From an uncultured Dehalococcoidia bacterium (GTDB lineage Bacteria; Chloroflexota; Dehalococcoidia; Tepidiformales; Tepidiformaceae), in the NCBI GenBank assembly GCA_937954195.1, contig CALFYR010000224.1:1-17617 (forward strand): a stretch of DNA of 17,617 nt. Reading direction: 5' to 3'. Shown in pieces: positions 5,125-12,187 of the stretch (positions are counted from its first letter, which is position 1; each line of letters begins with the position of its first letter). A model generated the notes under the pieces. The model did not search any database. It saw nothing but the letters and a program-made list of their open reading frames with translations, and had not been told where the DNA came from. The position numbers and the translations under genes are program-made.

Positions 5125-6313
5125 CTCACGAGAAGAGGTTGAACGCGCGCTCGAAGAAGCGCGGCGGGCGCGGGAGGATGCCGAACGCCTGCGGGAAGAC
5201 GCGAAGCGCGCTCGCGAAGAAGCCAAGCGCGCCCGCGACGAAGCCCGGAAGATGCGAGACGACGCGCGAAGGGCATCTCGGGAGGCGGGGCGCCGCCCCG
5301 GACCCGGCAGGCCACCAGGCCCGCGACACGAACCGGGAACGTTCGGCGCGAAGATCCACGCGTTCATCGACGACGACCCGGCAGACGGCTCCGGCGTTCG
5401 CTCGGAGCAATCCTTCTCGATGGAGAACGTTCGGAACGTGCACATCAATAGCACGGCCGGGCGGCTCGTCGTGCGGCTCTGCATGCCGGAGGAAAGCCCG
5501 GCCGTGGTTTCCATGGGCAATAAGACGCCGCCAACCCTGGAAGTCCATCGTGACGGAGACCAGCTGCTGATTGAGGTGAAACTCTCAAAGGGCTGGCTCT
5601 TCCGGCGCCGGCAGGGGGCGAACACCGTCGTCCGGCTCGCGCCCGCCGATCTCGACCAGCTGAAGATCGACAACGGGTACGGCGAAACCGAACTCAATGG
5701 GCTCACGGCGCGAGAGATCCGGGTGGGGGTCGGCGCGGGGACCGTCCAGTGCATCCAGACTCGCGGTTCGCTCGATGTGAACATTGGAGCAGGCAAGGTC
5801 GCCGTGTTGGCGCACGCCGGGCTCGCCCGCGCGGATAGCGGGACCGGAGACGTGATGCTCGATATCGCGGAGCTGGTGGAAGGCGACTACCGGGTCGATG
5901 TGGGGCTGGGGAAGGCTGAAGTGCGGCTGCCGGCCGGGCAACAGGTTCACGTGCGGGCTTCGAGTGGAATCGGGAAGTCGCGCATCGAATATCCCAGCGC
6001 GGGCGATGACGCACCGGTCCGGCTGCGCCTGAACAGCGGCGTTGGCGAAGTCTCCGTGAAGGTGCGCGATTCGGGCCCGAGCTCCTCAGAAGGCGTGAAG
6101 CCCGCAGGGCAACCGCGGCCGCAGCGGGGTTCGCGGCAAACGGCCGAGCGGCGGCTCGAATCGGAAGAGCTTCGTGTGCTCCAGATGCTGGAGCAGGGGA
6201 AGATTTCGCCGCAGGACGCCGCCGACCTGATCGGGGCACTGCGGGGATCCTCAGCGCCCGCATTCGATGAGTTGCCGGACGAGGACGAGCCGATAGACTC
6301 CCAGGAGACCTAG
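5117..6313 (+). CDS. Coiled-coil, DUF4097-type beta-repeat protein with C-terminal SHOCT-like module
   Basis: A 398-aa protein starting inside the end of the DUF2089 gene. Residues 5-58 are a highly charged heptad coiled coil (AKRAREE, AKRARDE, ARKMRDD, ARRASRE), followed by a Pro/Gly linker (60-74). Residues about 100-316 form a beta-rich domain of the DUF4097 type, with repeated G-x-G turns about 20 residues apart (GYGE 187, GAGT 206, GAGK 224, GTGD 242, GLGK 263, GIGK 284, GVGE 308), like rungs of a beta-solenoid. After a polar linker, residues 349-376 (SEELRVLQMLEQGKISPQDA...) match the SHOCT-like module. No signal peptide or membrane span is visible, so it is probably cytoplasmic. Related DUF4097 proteins such as YvlB and LiaX belong to envelope-stress systems; that role here is inference. 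Its end overlaps the convergent CoA-transferase gene by 4 bp. Confidence 0.84.
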   Translation: MASSREEVERALEEARRAREDAERLREDAKRAREEAKRARDEARKMRDDARRASREAGRRPGPGRPPGPRHEPGTFGAKIHAFIDDDPADGSGVRSEQSFSMENVRNVHINSTAGRLVVRLCMPEESPAVVSMGNKTPPTLEVHRDGDQLLIEVKLSKGWLFRRRQGANTVVRLAPADLDQLKIDNGYGETELNGLTAREIRVGVGAGTVQCIQTRGSLDVNIGAGKVAVLAHAGLARADSGTGDVMLDIAELVEGDYRVDVGLGKAEVRLPAGQQVHVRASSGIGKSRIEYPSAGDDAPVRLRLNSGVGEVSVKVRDSGPSSSEGVKPAGQPRPQRGSRQTAERRLESEELRVLQMLEQGKISPQDAADLIGALRGSSAPAFDELPDEDEPIDSQET

Positions 6314-7596
6314 CCGTGGCGCGGGCCCAGGTACCCAAGGTGACCGGCAGCTTCGGCCAATTCTTCGCGGAACGTTGGATGCGCGATTTCGATGAGCATG
6401 CGCGAACGCTCGCGGATGGTGCGGCCGTGCAGGTTCCGTGCGCCATATTCCGTGACCACCCAGTGCACATCGCCTCGGGTGGTGACCACGCCTGAGCCTG
6501 CCGCGAGCTCGGGGCAGATTCGGGAGACCGTGCCGTCCTTCGCGGTCGAAGGCAAAGCGATGATTGGGAGGCCCCCCACCGAGCGCGCGGCCCCTCGTAT
6601 GAAATCCACCTGTCCGCCAATACCGCTGTAGAAGCGGGGGCCGATCGAATCGGCGACCACCTGGCCGGTGAGGTCGACGCTGAGGGCGGAGTTGATCGCC
6701 ACCATGCGCTCGTGCGCGGCGATGACCGACGGGTTGTTCGTGTAATCGACCGGGTGGAATTCAACGTCCGGGTTGGAATCGAGGAAACCGTAGAGTTCGG
6801 CTGAGCCAAGCGAGAACGCCGTGACGACCTTCCCCCGGTGAAGTGACTTTCGCGAGCCGTTGACCACGCCGGAACGCATGAGGGGCAGGAGCCCATCGGT
6901 GAACATCTCTGTGTGGATGCCGAGATCGTTGTGGTTCGCTAGCGCAGCAAGGACCGCGTTGGGGACGGCGCCGATTCCCATCTGCATGGTGGCGCCATCC
7001 GGTATGAGGGCCGCGACATGCTGGCCGATTGCCCGCGCCTCCGGGCCGGGAGCTTCGGCATGGACGGTCGGTGGATCGACATCAACCTGGACTGCCAGGT
7101 CGATCATGTCGGCCGGGATGCCGGGGCCGAACGTACGTGGCATGCGGTGGTTGACCTGAGCTATCACCAGGCGGGCGTTCTGCGCCGCAGCAAGCGCGCA
7201 ATCCACCGAGAGCCCGAGCGAGCAGATGCCATCGGGGCCGGGGGGAGTGACGTGAATGAGCGCGACATCAAGGGGAAGCGCGCCACCCGCCTGGAAGAGC
7301 GCCGGGATCTCAGAAAGAAAGACGGGCGTATAGTCTGCCCGACCTTCCTGGACGGCCTGGCGCACGTTTGGGCCGATGAAGAGGGCGTTGTGGCGGAAGC
7401 GGCCCGCGTACTCCGGCGCGACGTACGGCGCGGCGCCCTCAGTGTGCAGGTGGACGATTTCGACGTCCCGCAGCGAGGGGGATGCGTTCACCAGGCCTGT
7501 CAGAAGCGCGTGGGGAGTGGCCGCTCCACCATGGACGTACAGGCGCGCCCCATCGTGGATGTGGGAAATGGCTTCTTCGAGGGGTACGACCTTCAT
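6310..7596 (-). CDS. Acetyl-CoA hydrolase/transferase family protein (4-hydroxybutyrate CoA-transferase-like)
   Basis: A 428-aa class I CoA-transferase. The ATG at 7596 has AAGGTGG upstream; the longer frame to 8079 is antisense to the photolyase gene and is not used. Family marks include VHGGAATPHALL near the start, a conserved SLGLS region near 126-130, GATMQMGIGAVPNAVL (201-216), and LGIHTEMFTDG, in which Glu230 corresponds to the catalytic Glu that forms the enzyme-CoA thioester. FYSGIGGQVDF matches the GxGGQ CoA-site loop. The reaction is CoA transfer between acetyl-CoA (or another acyl-CoA) and a carboxylate such as acetate, 4-hydroxybutyrate or propionate; the true substrate is not readable. 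It lies convergent to the DUF4097 gene and divergent from the photolyase gene. Confidence 0.92.
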   Translation of the reverse strand: MKVVPLEEAISHIHDGARLYVHGGAATPHALLTGLVNASPSLRDVEIVHLHTEGAAPYVAPEYAGRFRHNALFIGPNVRQAVQEGRADYTPVFLSEIPALFQAGGALPLDVALIHVTPPGPDGICSLGLSVDCALAAAQNARLVIAQVNHRMPRTFGPGIPADMIDLAVQVDVDPPTVHAEAPGPEARAIGQHVAALIPDGATMQMGIGAVPNAVLAALANHNDLGIHTEMFTDGLLPLMRSGVVNGSRKSLHRGKVVTAFSLGSAELYGFLDSNPDVEFHPVDYTNNPSVIAAHERMVAINSALSVDLTGQVVADSIGPRFYSGIGGQVDFIRGAARSVGGLPIIALPSTAKDGTVSRICPELAAGSGVVTTRGDVHWVVTEYGARNLHGRTIRERSRMLIEIAHPTFREELAEAAGHLGYLGPRHG

Positions 7597-7689
7597 CAGC
7601 CCACCTTGCCAGCGAATCGGGGTGCGATTCAAGACCGTATGGATGCTTCCCCACGCACCGTTCGGCCCTCCGTGCGGCAGGATGAAGCC

Positions 7690-9084
7690 GTGACGAGTGT
7701 CATCTGGTTCCGGCGGGACCTTCGATTGCATGACCATCCAGCGCTGATGGCAGCGCTGGAGCGCGGGCCTGTGGCGCCGCTCTTCGTGATAGATGAGCGG
7801 CTGATTCGGGGCCGCTGGCCGTCGCCGAACCGTGTCGCGTTCATGCTCGAGTCGCTGGGAGCACTTCGCGAGCAAATCCGCGCACGTGGCGGTGAACTCC
7901 ATGTGCGCTGGGGAACGCCCGAAGTCGAGGTCGCCGCGTTCGCTCGCGAAGCCGCCGCATCCGAGGTGTTCGTGAGCCGCGACTACAGTCCCTACGCGCG
8001 CCAGCGTGACAAGCGGGTGGCGGCCCAGCTCGAAGCCCTCGGCATCGGCTTTCACGCTTGGCGCGGCGTGCTGGTGCACGAGCCGGAGGATGTCGCGAAA
8101 GACGACGGCACACCGTACAGCGTATTTACGCCTTTTTACCGGCGGTGGAGCGAACTCACCCGTCGACGGGTAATCGATGCCCCGGCCGAGCTCCGGGGTG
8201 CGAGGTTGGATGCCGGGCGTCTCCCGAGCCTGGAGGACATCGCCATCGGTTCCGCCGCTGCCGGGTTGCTTGCCGGCGGTGAACCGGCAGCACGCGAGCG
8301 GCTGGAACGATGGGTGGACGGTGGCCTCGCCGGATACGCCGAACGACGCGACATGCTCGGCGATGGCGGGACCTCCCGGTTGAGCCAGGACCTGCGCTGG
8401 GGGCTGCTTTCGCCGCTCGAAGTGGTCGAGCGATGCGCGACATCACCGAAGTTCGTCGCCGAGGTCGCCTGGCGGGAGTCCTACTACCACATCCTCTGGC
8501 ACCACCCGCGCGTGGTTCATGAGCCGTTCCAGAGGCAGTACGCCGATGTGGCGTGGTCCACCGACCGGTATGGGCTCGATGCGTGGAAGGCTGGGAGAAC
8601 CGGGTTTCCGGTGGTGGACGCGGCGATGCGCGAACTGCTCGAGACCGGATACATGCACAACCGTGCGCGAATGATCGCCGCCTCGTTCCTCACGAAGGAC
8701 CTGCTTATCGACTGGCGCGAAGGTGAGCGCCACTTCATGACGCACCTGGTCGATGGCGACCTGGCGAACAACAATGGCGGCTGGCAGTGGGCAGCATCGA
8801 CAGGCACGGATGCGCAGCCGTACTTCCGCATCTTCAACCCGTATTCGCAGGGAGCGAAGTTCGACCCTGATGGCCGTTATGTTCGGCGGTGGGTGCTGGA
8901 ACTGCGGCATGTACCCGACAGGTACATCCATCAGCCGCATACCATGCCCAGACACGTTCAGGAGGAGGCCCGCTGCGTTATCGGTAGGGACTACCCGGCG
9001 CCGATTGTGGACCACGCGGAAGCACGGGAGCGCGCCCTCGCCGTGTTTGGCGCGGCCCGGGAAAAGGCTACTGGATCTCGCTGA
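7690..9084 (+). CDS. phr: Deoxyribodipyrimidine photolyase (class I cryptochrome/photolyase family)
   Basis: A 464-aa flavoprotein that uses blue light to split cyclobutane pyrimidine dimers in DNA. The GTG at 7690 has AGGA seven bases upstream and places WFRRDLRLHDHPAL, the N-terminal family signature, at residue 6; the frame runs open far upstream, antisense to the CoA-transferase gene, and that part is not coding. The N-terminal alpha/beta domain (1-130) would hold an antenna chromophore (folate or deazaflavin, undetermined). The FAD domain carries SRLSQDLRWGLLSP (229-242), TGFPVVDAAMRELLETGYMHNRARM (304-328; GYMHNR replaces the more usual GWMHNR), and DGDLANNNGGWQWAASTGTDAQPYFRIFNP (355-384). 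The Asn and Trp of NNNGGWQW are in the usual flavin and electron-transfer positions. The 3' end overlaps mgtE by 17 bp on the other strand. Confidence 0.95.
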   Translation: MTSVIWFRRDLRLHDHPALMAALERGPVAPLFVIDERLIRGRWPSPNRVAFMLESLGALREQIRARGGELHVRWGTPEVEVAAFAREAAASEVFVSRDYSPYARQRDKRVAAQLEALGIGFHAWRGVLVHEPEDVAKDDGTPYSVFTPFYRRWSELTRRRVIDAPAELRGARLDAGRLPSLEDIAIGSAAAGLLAGGEPAARERLERWVDGGLAGYAERRDMLGDGGTSRLSQDLRWGLLSPLEVVERCATSPKFVAEVAWRESYYHILWHHPRVVHEPFQRQYADVAWSTDRYGLDAWKAGRTGFPVVDAAMRELLETGYMHNRARMIAASFLTKDLLIDWREGERHFMTHLVDGDLANNNGGWQWAASTGTDAQPYFRIFNPYSQGAKFDPDGRYVRRWVLELRHVPDRYIHQPHTMPRHVQEEARCVIGRDYPAPIVDHAEARERALAVFGAAREKATGSR

Positions 9085-10420
9085 TCACGACGGCCGCCAG
9101 GCCCAGGAAGATGGCGAAGCCCATCACGTCGGTAATGGTCGTGACGAAGATGTTCGCCGCAAGGGCGGGGTCCACCTTCATCGCCTTGAGCCCGAGCGGG
9201 ATGAGCACGCCCCCCAGAGTTGCAACGCAAATGTTGAGGAAGAGGGCGCCGGCGATGACGAGGCTGAGCACCTCGTTCTGCTTCCAGGCGTAGGCGCCAA
9301 GACCCGCGACCACGCCGATAGCGAGGCCGTTCGCCGCGGCGACGAGGATCTCCTTCCGGCAGGCACGCAGGACATCCCGAACGGCAAGGTCGCCGAGTGC
9401 GATGCTCCGCACGGCGATGGTCGCCGTTTGCGTGCCTGCGTTGCCGCCCATGCCGGCGACGACCGGCATGAAGAGGGCGAGGACTGCCGCCTTTTCGATG
9501 GTGCCATCGAACAAGCCGACTGTAGCCGCGGCGATGAAGGCGGTCAGGAGGTTGACCATCATCCACGGCAGCCGCCGGGCAACGCTCGTGCTCACGGGGC
9601 TGAAGATACGCTCGTGCTCATCGAGGCCAACCATGCGGTACATGTCCTCGGTCGCCTCCTCCTGGAGAACGTCGATGAGGTCGTCGGCGGTCATCACGCC
9701 TTCGAGCTGGCCATCCTCGCTGACGACGGGCACGGCGAGCAGGTTGTACTTCTGGAGCGTGCGCGCGGCTTCTTCCTGGTCGGTCCCGGTCAGGACGGCG
9801 TGGATGTCGCGGTGGGTTATCTCCGAGAGGATGGTCCGTGGCGCGGAGATGATGAGGTCGCGCAGCGAGACGGTACCCACGAGCCGACCTTCTGAATCGA
9901 CGACGTAGAGATAGTAGGCACGGTCGGATGGCGGCCGAAGAACGCGCAGGTAGTCGATGGCTTGCTGGACTGTGATGCCATCGTGGAGGGCGATGTAGCC
10001 GCGGGACATGATGCCGCCGGCCGATTCGTCCCCGTACTGGAGAAGCTCGGCGACCTCTTCGCCGCGGTCGAGTTGTGCCAGCGTTTCAATCTGTTCAGCG
10101 GGCTCCAGTTGCTGGATCACGTCCGCGACCACGTCGTCATCAACGTCTTCGAGGACCGCTGGCAGGTCTTCGACGCCAACACCGCGGATGAGCTGGCGGA
10201 GTTCGTCGTCCTCGGCGAACTCGAAGAGTTGCCCAACGATGTCCGTCGGCAGGTGATCGAGGAACTGGGAACGTTCGCGTTCGGGAAGATTGAGGACGAG
10301 TTCGGCGAGGTCGGCCGGGTGAAGCGCAGTTACGAGGGCGACGAGCTTCTGCCACTCGCCATCCGCAGCGAGCGCGCGAGCGTCGTCGAGGAGTTCACGG
10401 GCAGCAACATCGTCTGGCAC
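9068..10420 (-). CDS. mgtE: Magnesium transporter MgtE
   Basis: A 450-aa inner-membrane Mg2+ channel that closes when cytoplasmic Mg2+ is high. The domains appear in the normal order: an N-terminal helical superhelix with repeated LHPADLAELV and LPTDIVGQL units (about 10-120), a pair of CBS domains (about 130-250, beginning SAGGIMSRGYIALHDGITVQQAI), a connecting helix, and five membrane spans (about 275-450). The family signature PVVAGMGGNAGTQTATIAVRSIA and the last-helix TDVMGF, whose Asp lines the ion pore, are intact. The GTG at 10420 has GAAGG eight bases upstream; an in-frame GTG at 10453 would add 11 residues but has no ribosome site. It is divergent from the secreted-protein pair, and its 3' end overlaps the photolyase gene. 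Confidence 0.94.
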   Translation of the reverse strand: MPDDVAARELLDDARALAADGEWQKLVALVTALHPADLAELVLNLPERERSQFLDHLPTDIVGQLFEFAEDDELRQLIRGVGVEDLPAVLEDVDDDVVADVIQQLEPAEQIETLAQLDRGEEVAELLQYGDESAGGIMSRGYIALHDGITVQQAIDYLRVLRPPSDRAYYLYVVDSEGRLVGTVSLRDLIISAPRTILSEITHRDIHAVLTGTDQEEAARTLQKYNLLAVPVVSEDGQLEGVMTADDLIDVLQEEATEDMYRMVGLDEHERIFSPVSTSVARRLPWMMVNLLTAFIAAATVGLFDGTIEKAAVLALFMPVVAGMGGNAGTQTATIAVRSIALGDLAVRDVLRACRKEILVAAANGLAIGVVAGLGAYAWKQNEVLSLVIAGALFLNICVATLGGVLIPLGLKAMKVDPALAANIFVTTITDVMGFAIFLGLAAVVISEIQ

Positions 10421-10489
10421 TGCGTGAGCCTTCGTAGGGGATGAGGCGAGCACTCGGGGGTGTGCACGAATCCGAACGTACGCGCGGAG

Positions 10490-10503
10490 TTGACGTGGGT
10501 CAA
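10490..10503. promoter_or_regulatory. Inverted repeat TTGAC-GTGG-GTCAA, candidate operator
   Basis: A perfect 5-bp inverted repeat with a 4-base centre, followed immediately by another TTGAC (10504-10508) and a GTTAAC palindrome (10513-10518). It lies in the AT-richer core of the divergent gap between mgtE and the secreted-protein gene. A regulatory role is inferred from position. Confidence 0.35.
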
Positions 10504-10536
10504 TTGACTTCTGTTAACAGTGAATTTGCATTAAAC

Positions 10537-10560
10537 GCGTAAGTGCTTGATCACTTACGC
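10537..10560. promoter_or_regulatory. Perfect 9-bp inverted repeat covering the -35 region
   Basis: GCGTAAGTG (10537-10545) and CACTTACGC (10552-10560) are perfect complements around CTTGAT. The right arm touches the -10 box at 10561, so the element covers the place where a -35 box would be; no good -35 is present there. This is the layout of an operator or activator site. It is not followed by a T-tract and precedes the gene, so it is unlikely to be a terminator. Confidence 0.55.
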
Positions 10561-10566
10561 TATACT
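10561..10566 (+). promoter_or_regulatory. -10 box TATACT for the secreted-protein operon
   Basis: TATACT matches the sigma70 -10 consensus at five of six positions. It is 31 bases upstream of the ATG at 10598, leaving a short leader that includes a strong AAGGAGGTG ribosome site. With no clear -35 hexamer at 17 bases, activity may depend on a protein bound to the adjoining inverted repeat. Confidence 0.5.
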
Positions 10567-10597
10567 CTCACCGGCCGCTGCGCGAAGGAGGTGCTTG

Positions 10598-11653
10598 ATG
10601 CAACGCAAACGGATTCTCTGGGGCCTCTGCGCTGCGCTTGGCGTGTTGGCGCTCGTGCCGGTCGCAACCGCCATGGGCGACGACGACGATGTCGAGGGGA
10701 CCGTCCAGGCCGTTGTCCTGGGGAACGCCTTCACCTATCAGGGCCGACTGACCGATGGCGGCAGCCCCGCAAACGGGACGTACGACCTTCGGTTCATCCT
10801 CTACGACGCGGAGAGTGGCGGTGCACAGGTCGGCAGCACGCTCAACCGCGAAGATGTGAACGTGGCGAACGGGCTCTTCACCGTGGACCTGGACTTTGGG
10901 ACGACGGCGTTCACCGGCGACGCCCGATGGATGGAGATCGCGGTTCGGTCCGGCGCCAGCACGGGTTCGCATACGGTGCTTTCGCCGCGGCAGGCGGTGA
11001 GTCCGGCGCCATACGCGCTGTACGCCAAGGCGGCCGGGGGGTTCGCGGTGCCACTCACGGCGAGCGGGACCTCGGAAGGGGCGCCGGCCAGCACGACAGG
11101 GTTATTCACGGTGACCCAGAGCGGCACAGGTATTGCCATCGCCGGGAACCGGACTTCGACCGACGCCGCGGCGTATCCCGCCGTCCTGGGCACCAACGCC
11201 GGCGGCGGAGCTGGTGTCCAGGGTGAATCCACGAATGCGAGCGGCGTGGGCGTGCAGGGCTTCGCCACAGGTACGACGGGAATTGGGGGCTACTTCAGCG
11301 GGCCAACCGGCGCCAAAGCGGTTTCTTCGACCGCGGCCGGGGTGGCGCTGGAGGTAGATGGACCGATCAAGGTTTCGGGCACGAACCCGACCGCGTTCAT
11401 CCACGTTGCTTCGGCCAGCAACCTGGGACTGGGCGGCTGCGACGACCAGTGCACCGAGATCAACAATCCGCTGATTAACGGCAACGAAGATGCCATCCTC
11501 ATCGTGACGCAGCAGTACCTCACGGACGTGTACAACCCGCACCCGGTCGGGGTTTGGTACAACGAAGGTACCGAGCGCTGGAACATCTTCAACGAAGACG
11601 AGGTCGACATTCCGGAAGGGGCGGCCTTCAACGTGCTGGTGATCCTCCGGTGA
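10598..11653 (+). CDS. Secreted protein with YQGRLTDGG-type N-domain and DUF7452-like C-terminus
   Basis: A 351-aa exported protein. The ATG at 10598 has a strong AAGGAGGTG site. Residues 1-25 form a signal peptide (basic MQRKR, hydrophobic ILWGLCAALGVLALVPVA, likely cut near ATA-MG). Then comes FTYQGRLTDGGSPANGTYDLRFILYDA (about 45-71), a domain seen in many secreted proteins of Chloroflexota and Planctomycetota, ending with SPRQAVSPAPYALYAK. A Gly/Ala/Thr-rich middle (about 150-260) with recurring GVGVQG and GTTGIGGYFSG units resembles beta-repeat fibre sequence. The C-terminus (FIHVASASNLGLGGC ... PVGVWYNEGTERWNIFNED ... FNVLVILR) resembles DUF7452. Two Cys (GGCDDQC) may form a disulfide. 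The function is unknown; a surface or fibre role is inferred. It overlaps the next gene by 4 bp. Confidence 0.84.
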   Translation: MQRKRILWGLCAALGVLALVPVATAMGDDDDVEGTVQAVVLGNAFTYQGRLTDGGSPANGTYDLRFILYDAESGGAQVGSTLNREDVNVANGLFTVDLDFGTTAFTGDARWMEIAVRSGASTGSHTVLSPRQAVSPAPYALYAKAAGGFAVPLTASGTSEGAPASTTGLFTVTQSGTGIAIAGNRTSTDAAAYPAVLGTNAGGGAGVQGESTNASGVGVQGFATGTTGIGGYFSGPTGAKAVSSTAAGVALEVDGPIKVSGTNPTAFIHVASASNLGLGGCDDQCTEINNPLINGNEDAILIVTQQYLTDVYNPHPVGVWYNEGTERWNIFNEDEVDIPEGAAFNVLVILR

Positions 11654-11949
11654 ACAGCCAGCGCGTCCGCCGAAGCATCGCCCTGGGAGCTGCGACGTTT
11701 GCCGGTCTTGCCGGGCTCGTCGCGGTGATGGGGCAGTCAGCGAGCGGTTCGTACGAGCTCTGGTGGCGGACGTTGAGCGGCGGCAAGACCACGACCGGCG
11801 GTTCGTACGAACTCCGGGCGGCGATCGGCCAGCCGATCACTGGGCGTTCAACCGGCGCGGAGTTCGTCGTGGAGAGCGGGTTCTTTGGGGGCGGGCAGGA
11901 CAAGTATTACCGGTACCTGCCACAGCTGAGCACCGACGGCGTGCCCTGA
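11650..11949 (+). CDS. Small secreted protein with SGGSYELxxxIGQP repeat
   Basis: A 99-aa protein. The GTG at 11650 overlaps the stop of the preceding gene (GTGA), so its translation is probably coupled. The N-terminus (NSQRVRRSIALGAATFAGLAGLVAVMGQSASG) is a signal peptide or anchor. The mature part repeats a short motif: SGSYELWWRTLSGGKTTTGGSYELRAAIGQPITGRSTGAEFVVESGFFGG. This 'GGSY-L-x-x-x-IGQP ... SGFxGG' pattern is common in exported proteins of Chloroflexota and related environmental bacteria, but its function is not known. The C-terminus KYYRYLPQLSTDGVP is short and soluble. It is the last gene before the intrinsic terminator at 11977. Confidence 0.72.
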   Translation: MNSQRVRRSIALGAATFAGLAGLVAVMGQSASGSYELWWRTLSGGKTTTGGSYELRAAIGQPITGRSTGAEFVVESGFFGGGQDKYYRYLPQLSTDGVP

Positions 11950-11976
11950 CCGCACTGCCGCGGCGAGTCACGGATT

Positions 11977-12015
11977 GGGCCGTTGCCTTTGGGAGAGGCA
12001 GCGGCCCTTCTGTTT
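11977..12015 (+). terminator. Intrinsic terminator for the secreted-protein operon
   Basis: A 12-bp stem (11977-11988 with 11996-12007; one G-T pair) around a 7-base loop is followed on the plus strand by TTCTGTTT. It sits 27 bp after the second secreted-protein gene, as expected for that operon. On the minus strand no comparable T-run follows, so it is directional. Confidence 0.82.
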
Positions 12016-12070
12016 CGGTCCGCACAGAACCTACACCCGGTGGGATCGAAGCGATTGATGAAAGAGGGTT

Positions 12071-12147
12071 TGGGGCGAGCGGAGGGATTTGAACCCTCGA
12101 TCTTCTGAGCCACAATCAGACGCGTTAACCACTACGCTACGCCCGCC
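12071..12147 (-). tRNA. tRNA-His (anticodon GTG)
   Basis: The minus strand folds into a complete cloverleaf. The acceptor is GCGGGCG with CGCTCGC (one G-U). The D arm is GCGT/ACGC around AGTGGTTA, the anticodon arm TCTGA-TTGTGGC-TCAGA with anticodon GTG, and the T arm GAGGG-TTCAAAT-CCCTC. The histidine identity pair is present: an extra 5' G (G-1) at 12147 facing C73 at 12074. CCA is encoded (12073-12071). A TGCTACGAT sequence 13 bases upstream of the tRNA resembles an extended -10 box. It decodes both histidine codons. Confidence 0.95.
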
Positions 12148-12187
12148 ACGGCGAGAGATGATCGTAGCAGAGCGGAGCTTACGGGCA

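Noticed and set aside
5131..5290. Repetitive GCGCGCGAAGAAGC-like DNA, possible tandem repeat or CRISPR-like array
   Set aside because: The repeats are in frame, about 21 bases, imperfect, and encode a heptad coiled coil; there are no spacers.
7018..7689. Open frame continuing the photolyase upstream by 224 codons
   Set aside because: It is antisense to the well-supported CoA-transferase gene and its divergent gap; the family N-terminus starts at the GTG at 7690.
7597..8079. N-terminal extension of the CoA-transferase frame
   Set aside because: It is antisense to the photolyase, unlike the family, and the ATG at 7596 has a good ribosome site and gives the normal length.
8753..9895. Long plus-strand open frame opposite mgtE
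   Set aside because: It is the antisense shadow of mgtE and the end of the photolyase gene; the composition is Arg/His/Asp-rich and unlike any family.
10421..10453. Earlier GTG start for mgtE
   Set aside because: No ribosome site precedes 10453, while the GTG at 10420 has GAAGG at a suitable distance; kept only as an alternative.
10537..10560. Inverted repeat as an intrinsic terminator for mgtE or the upstream region
   Set aside because: mgtE starts, not ends, here and runs the other way; there is no T-run, and the element abuts a -10 box.
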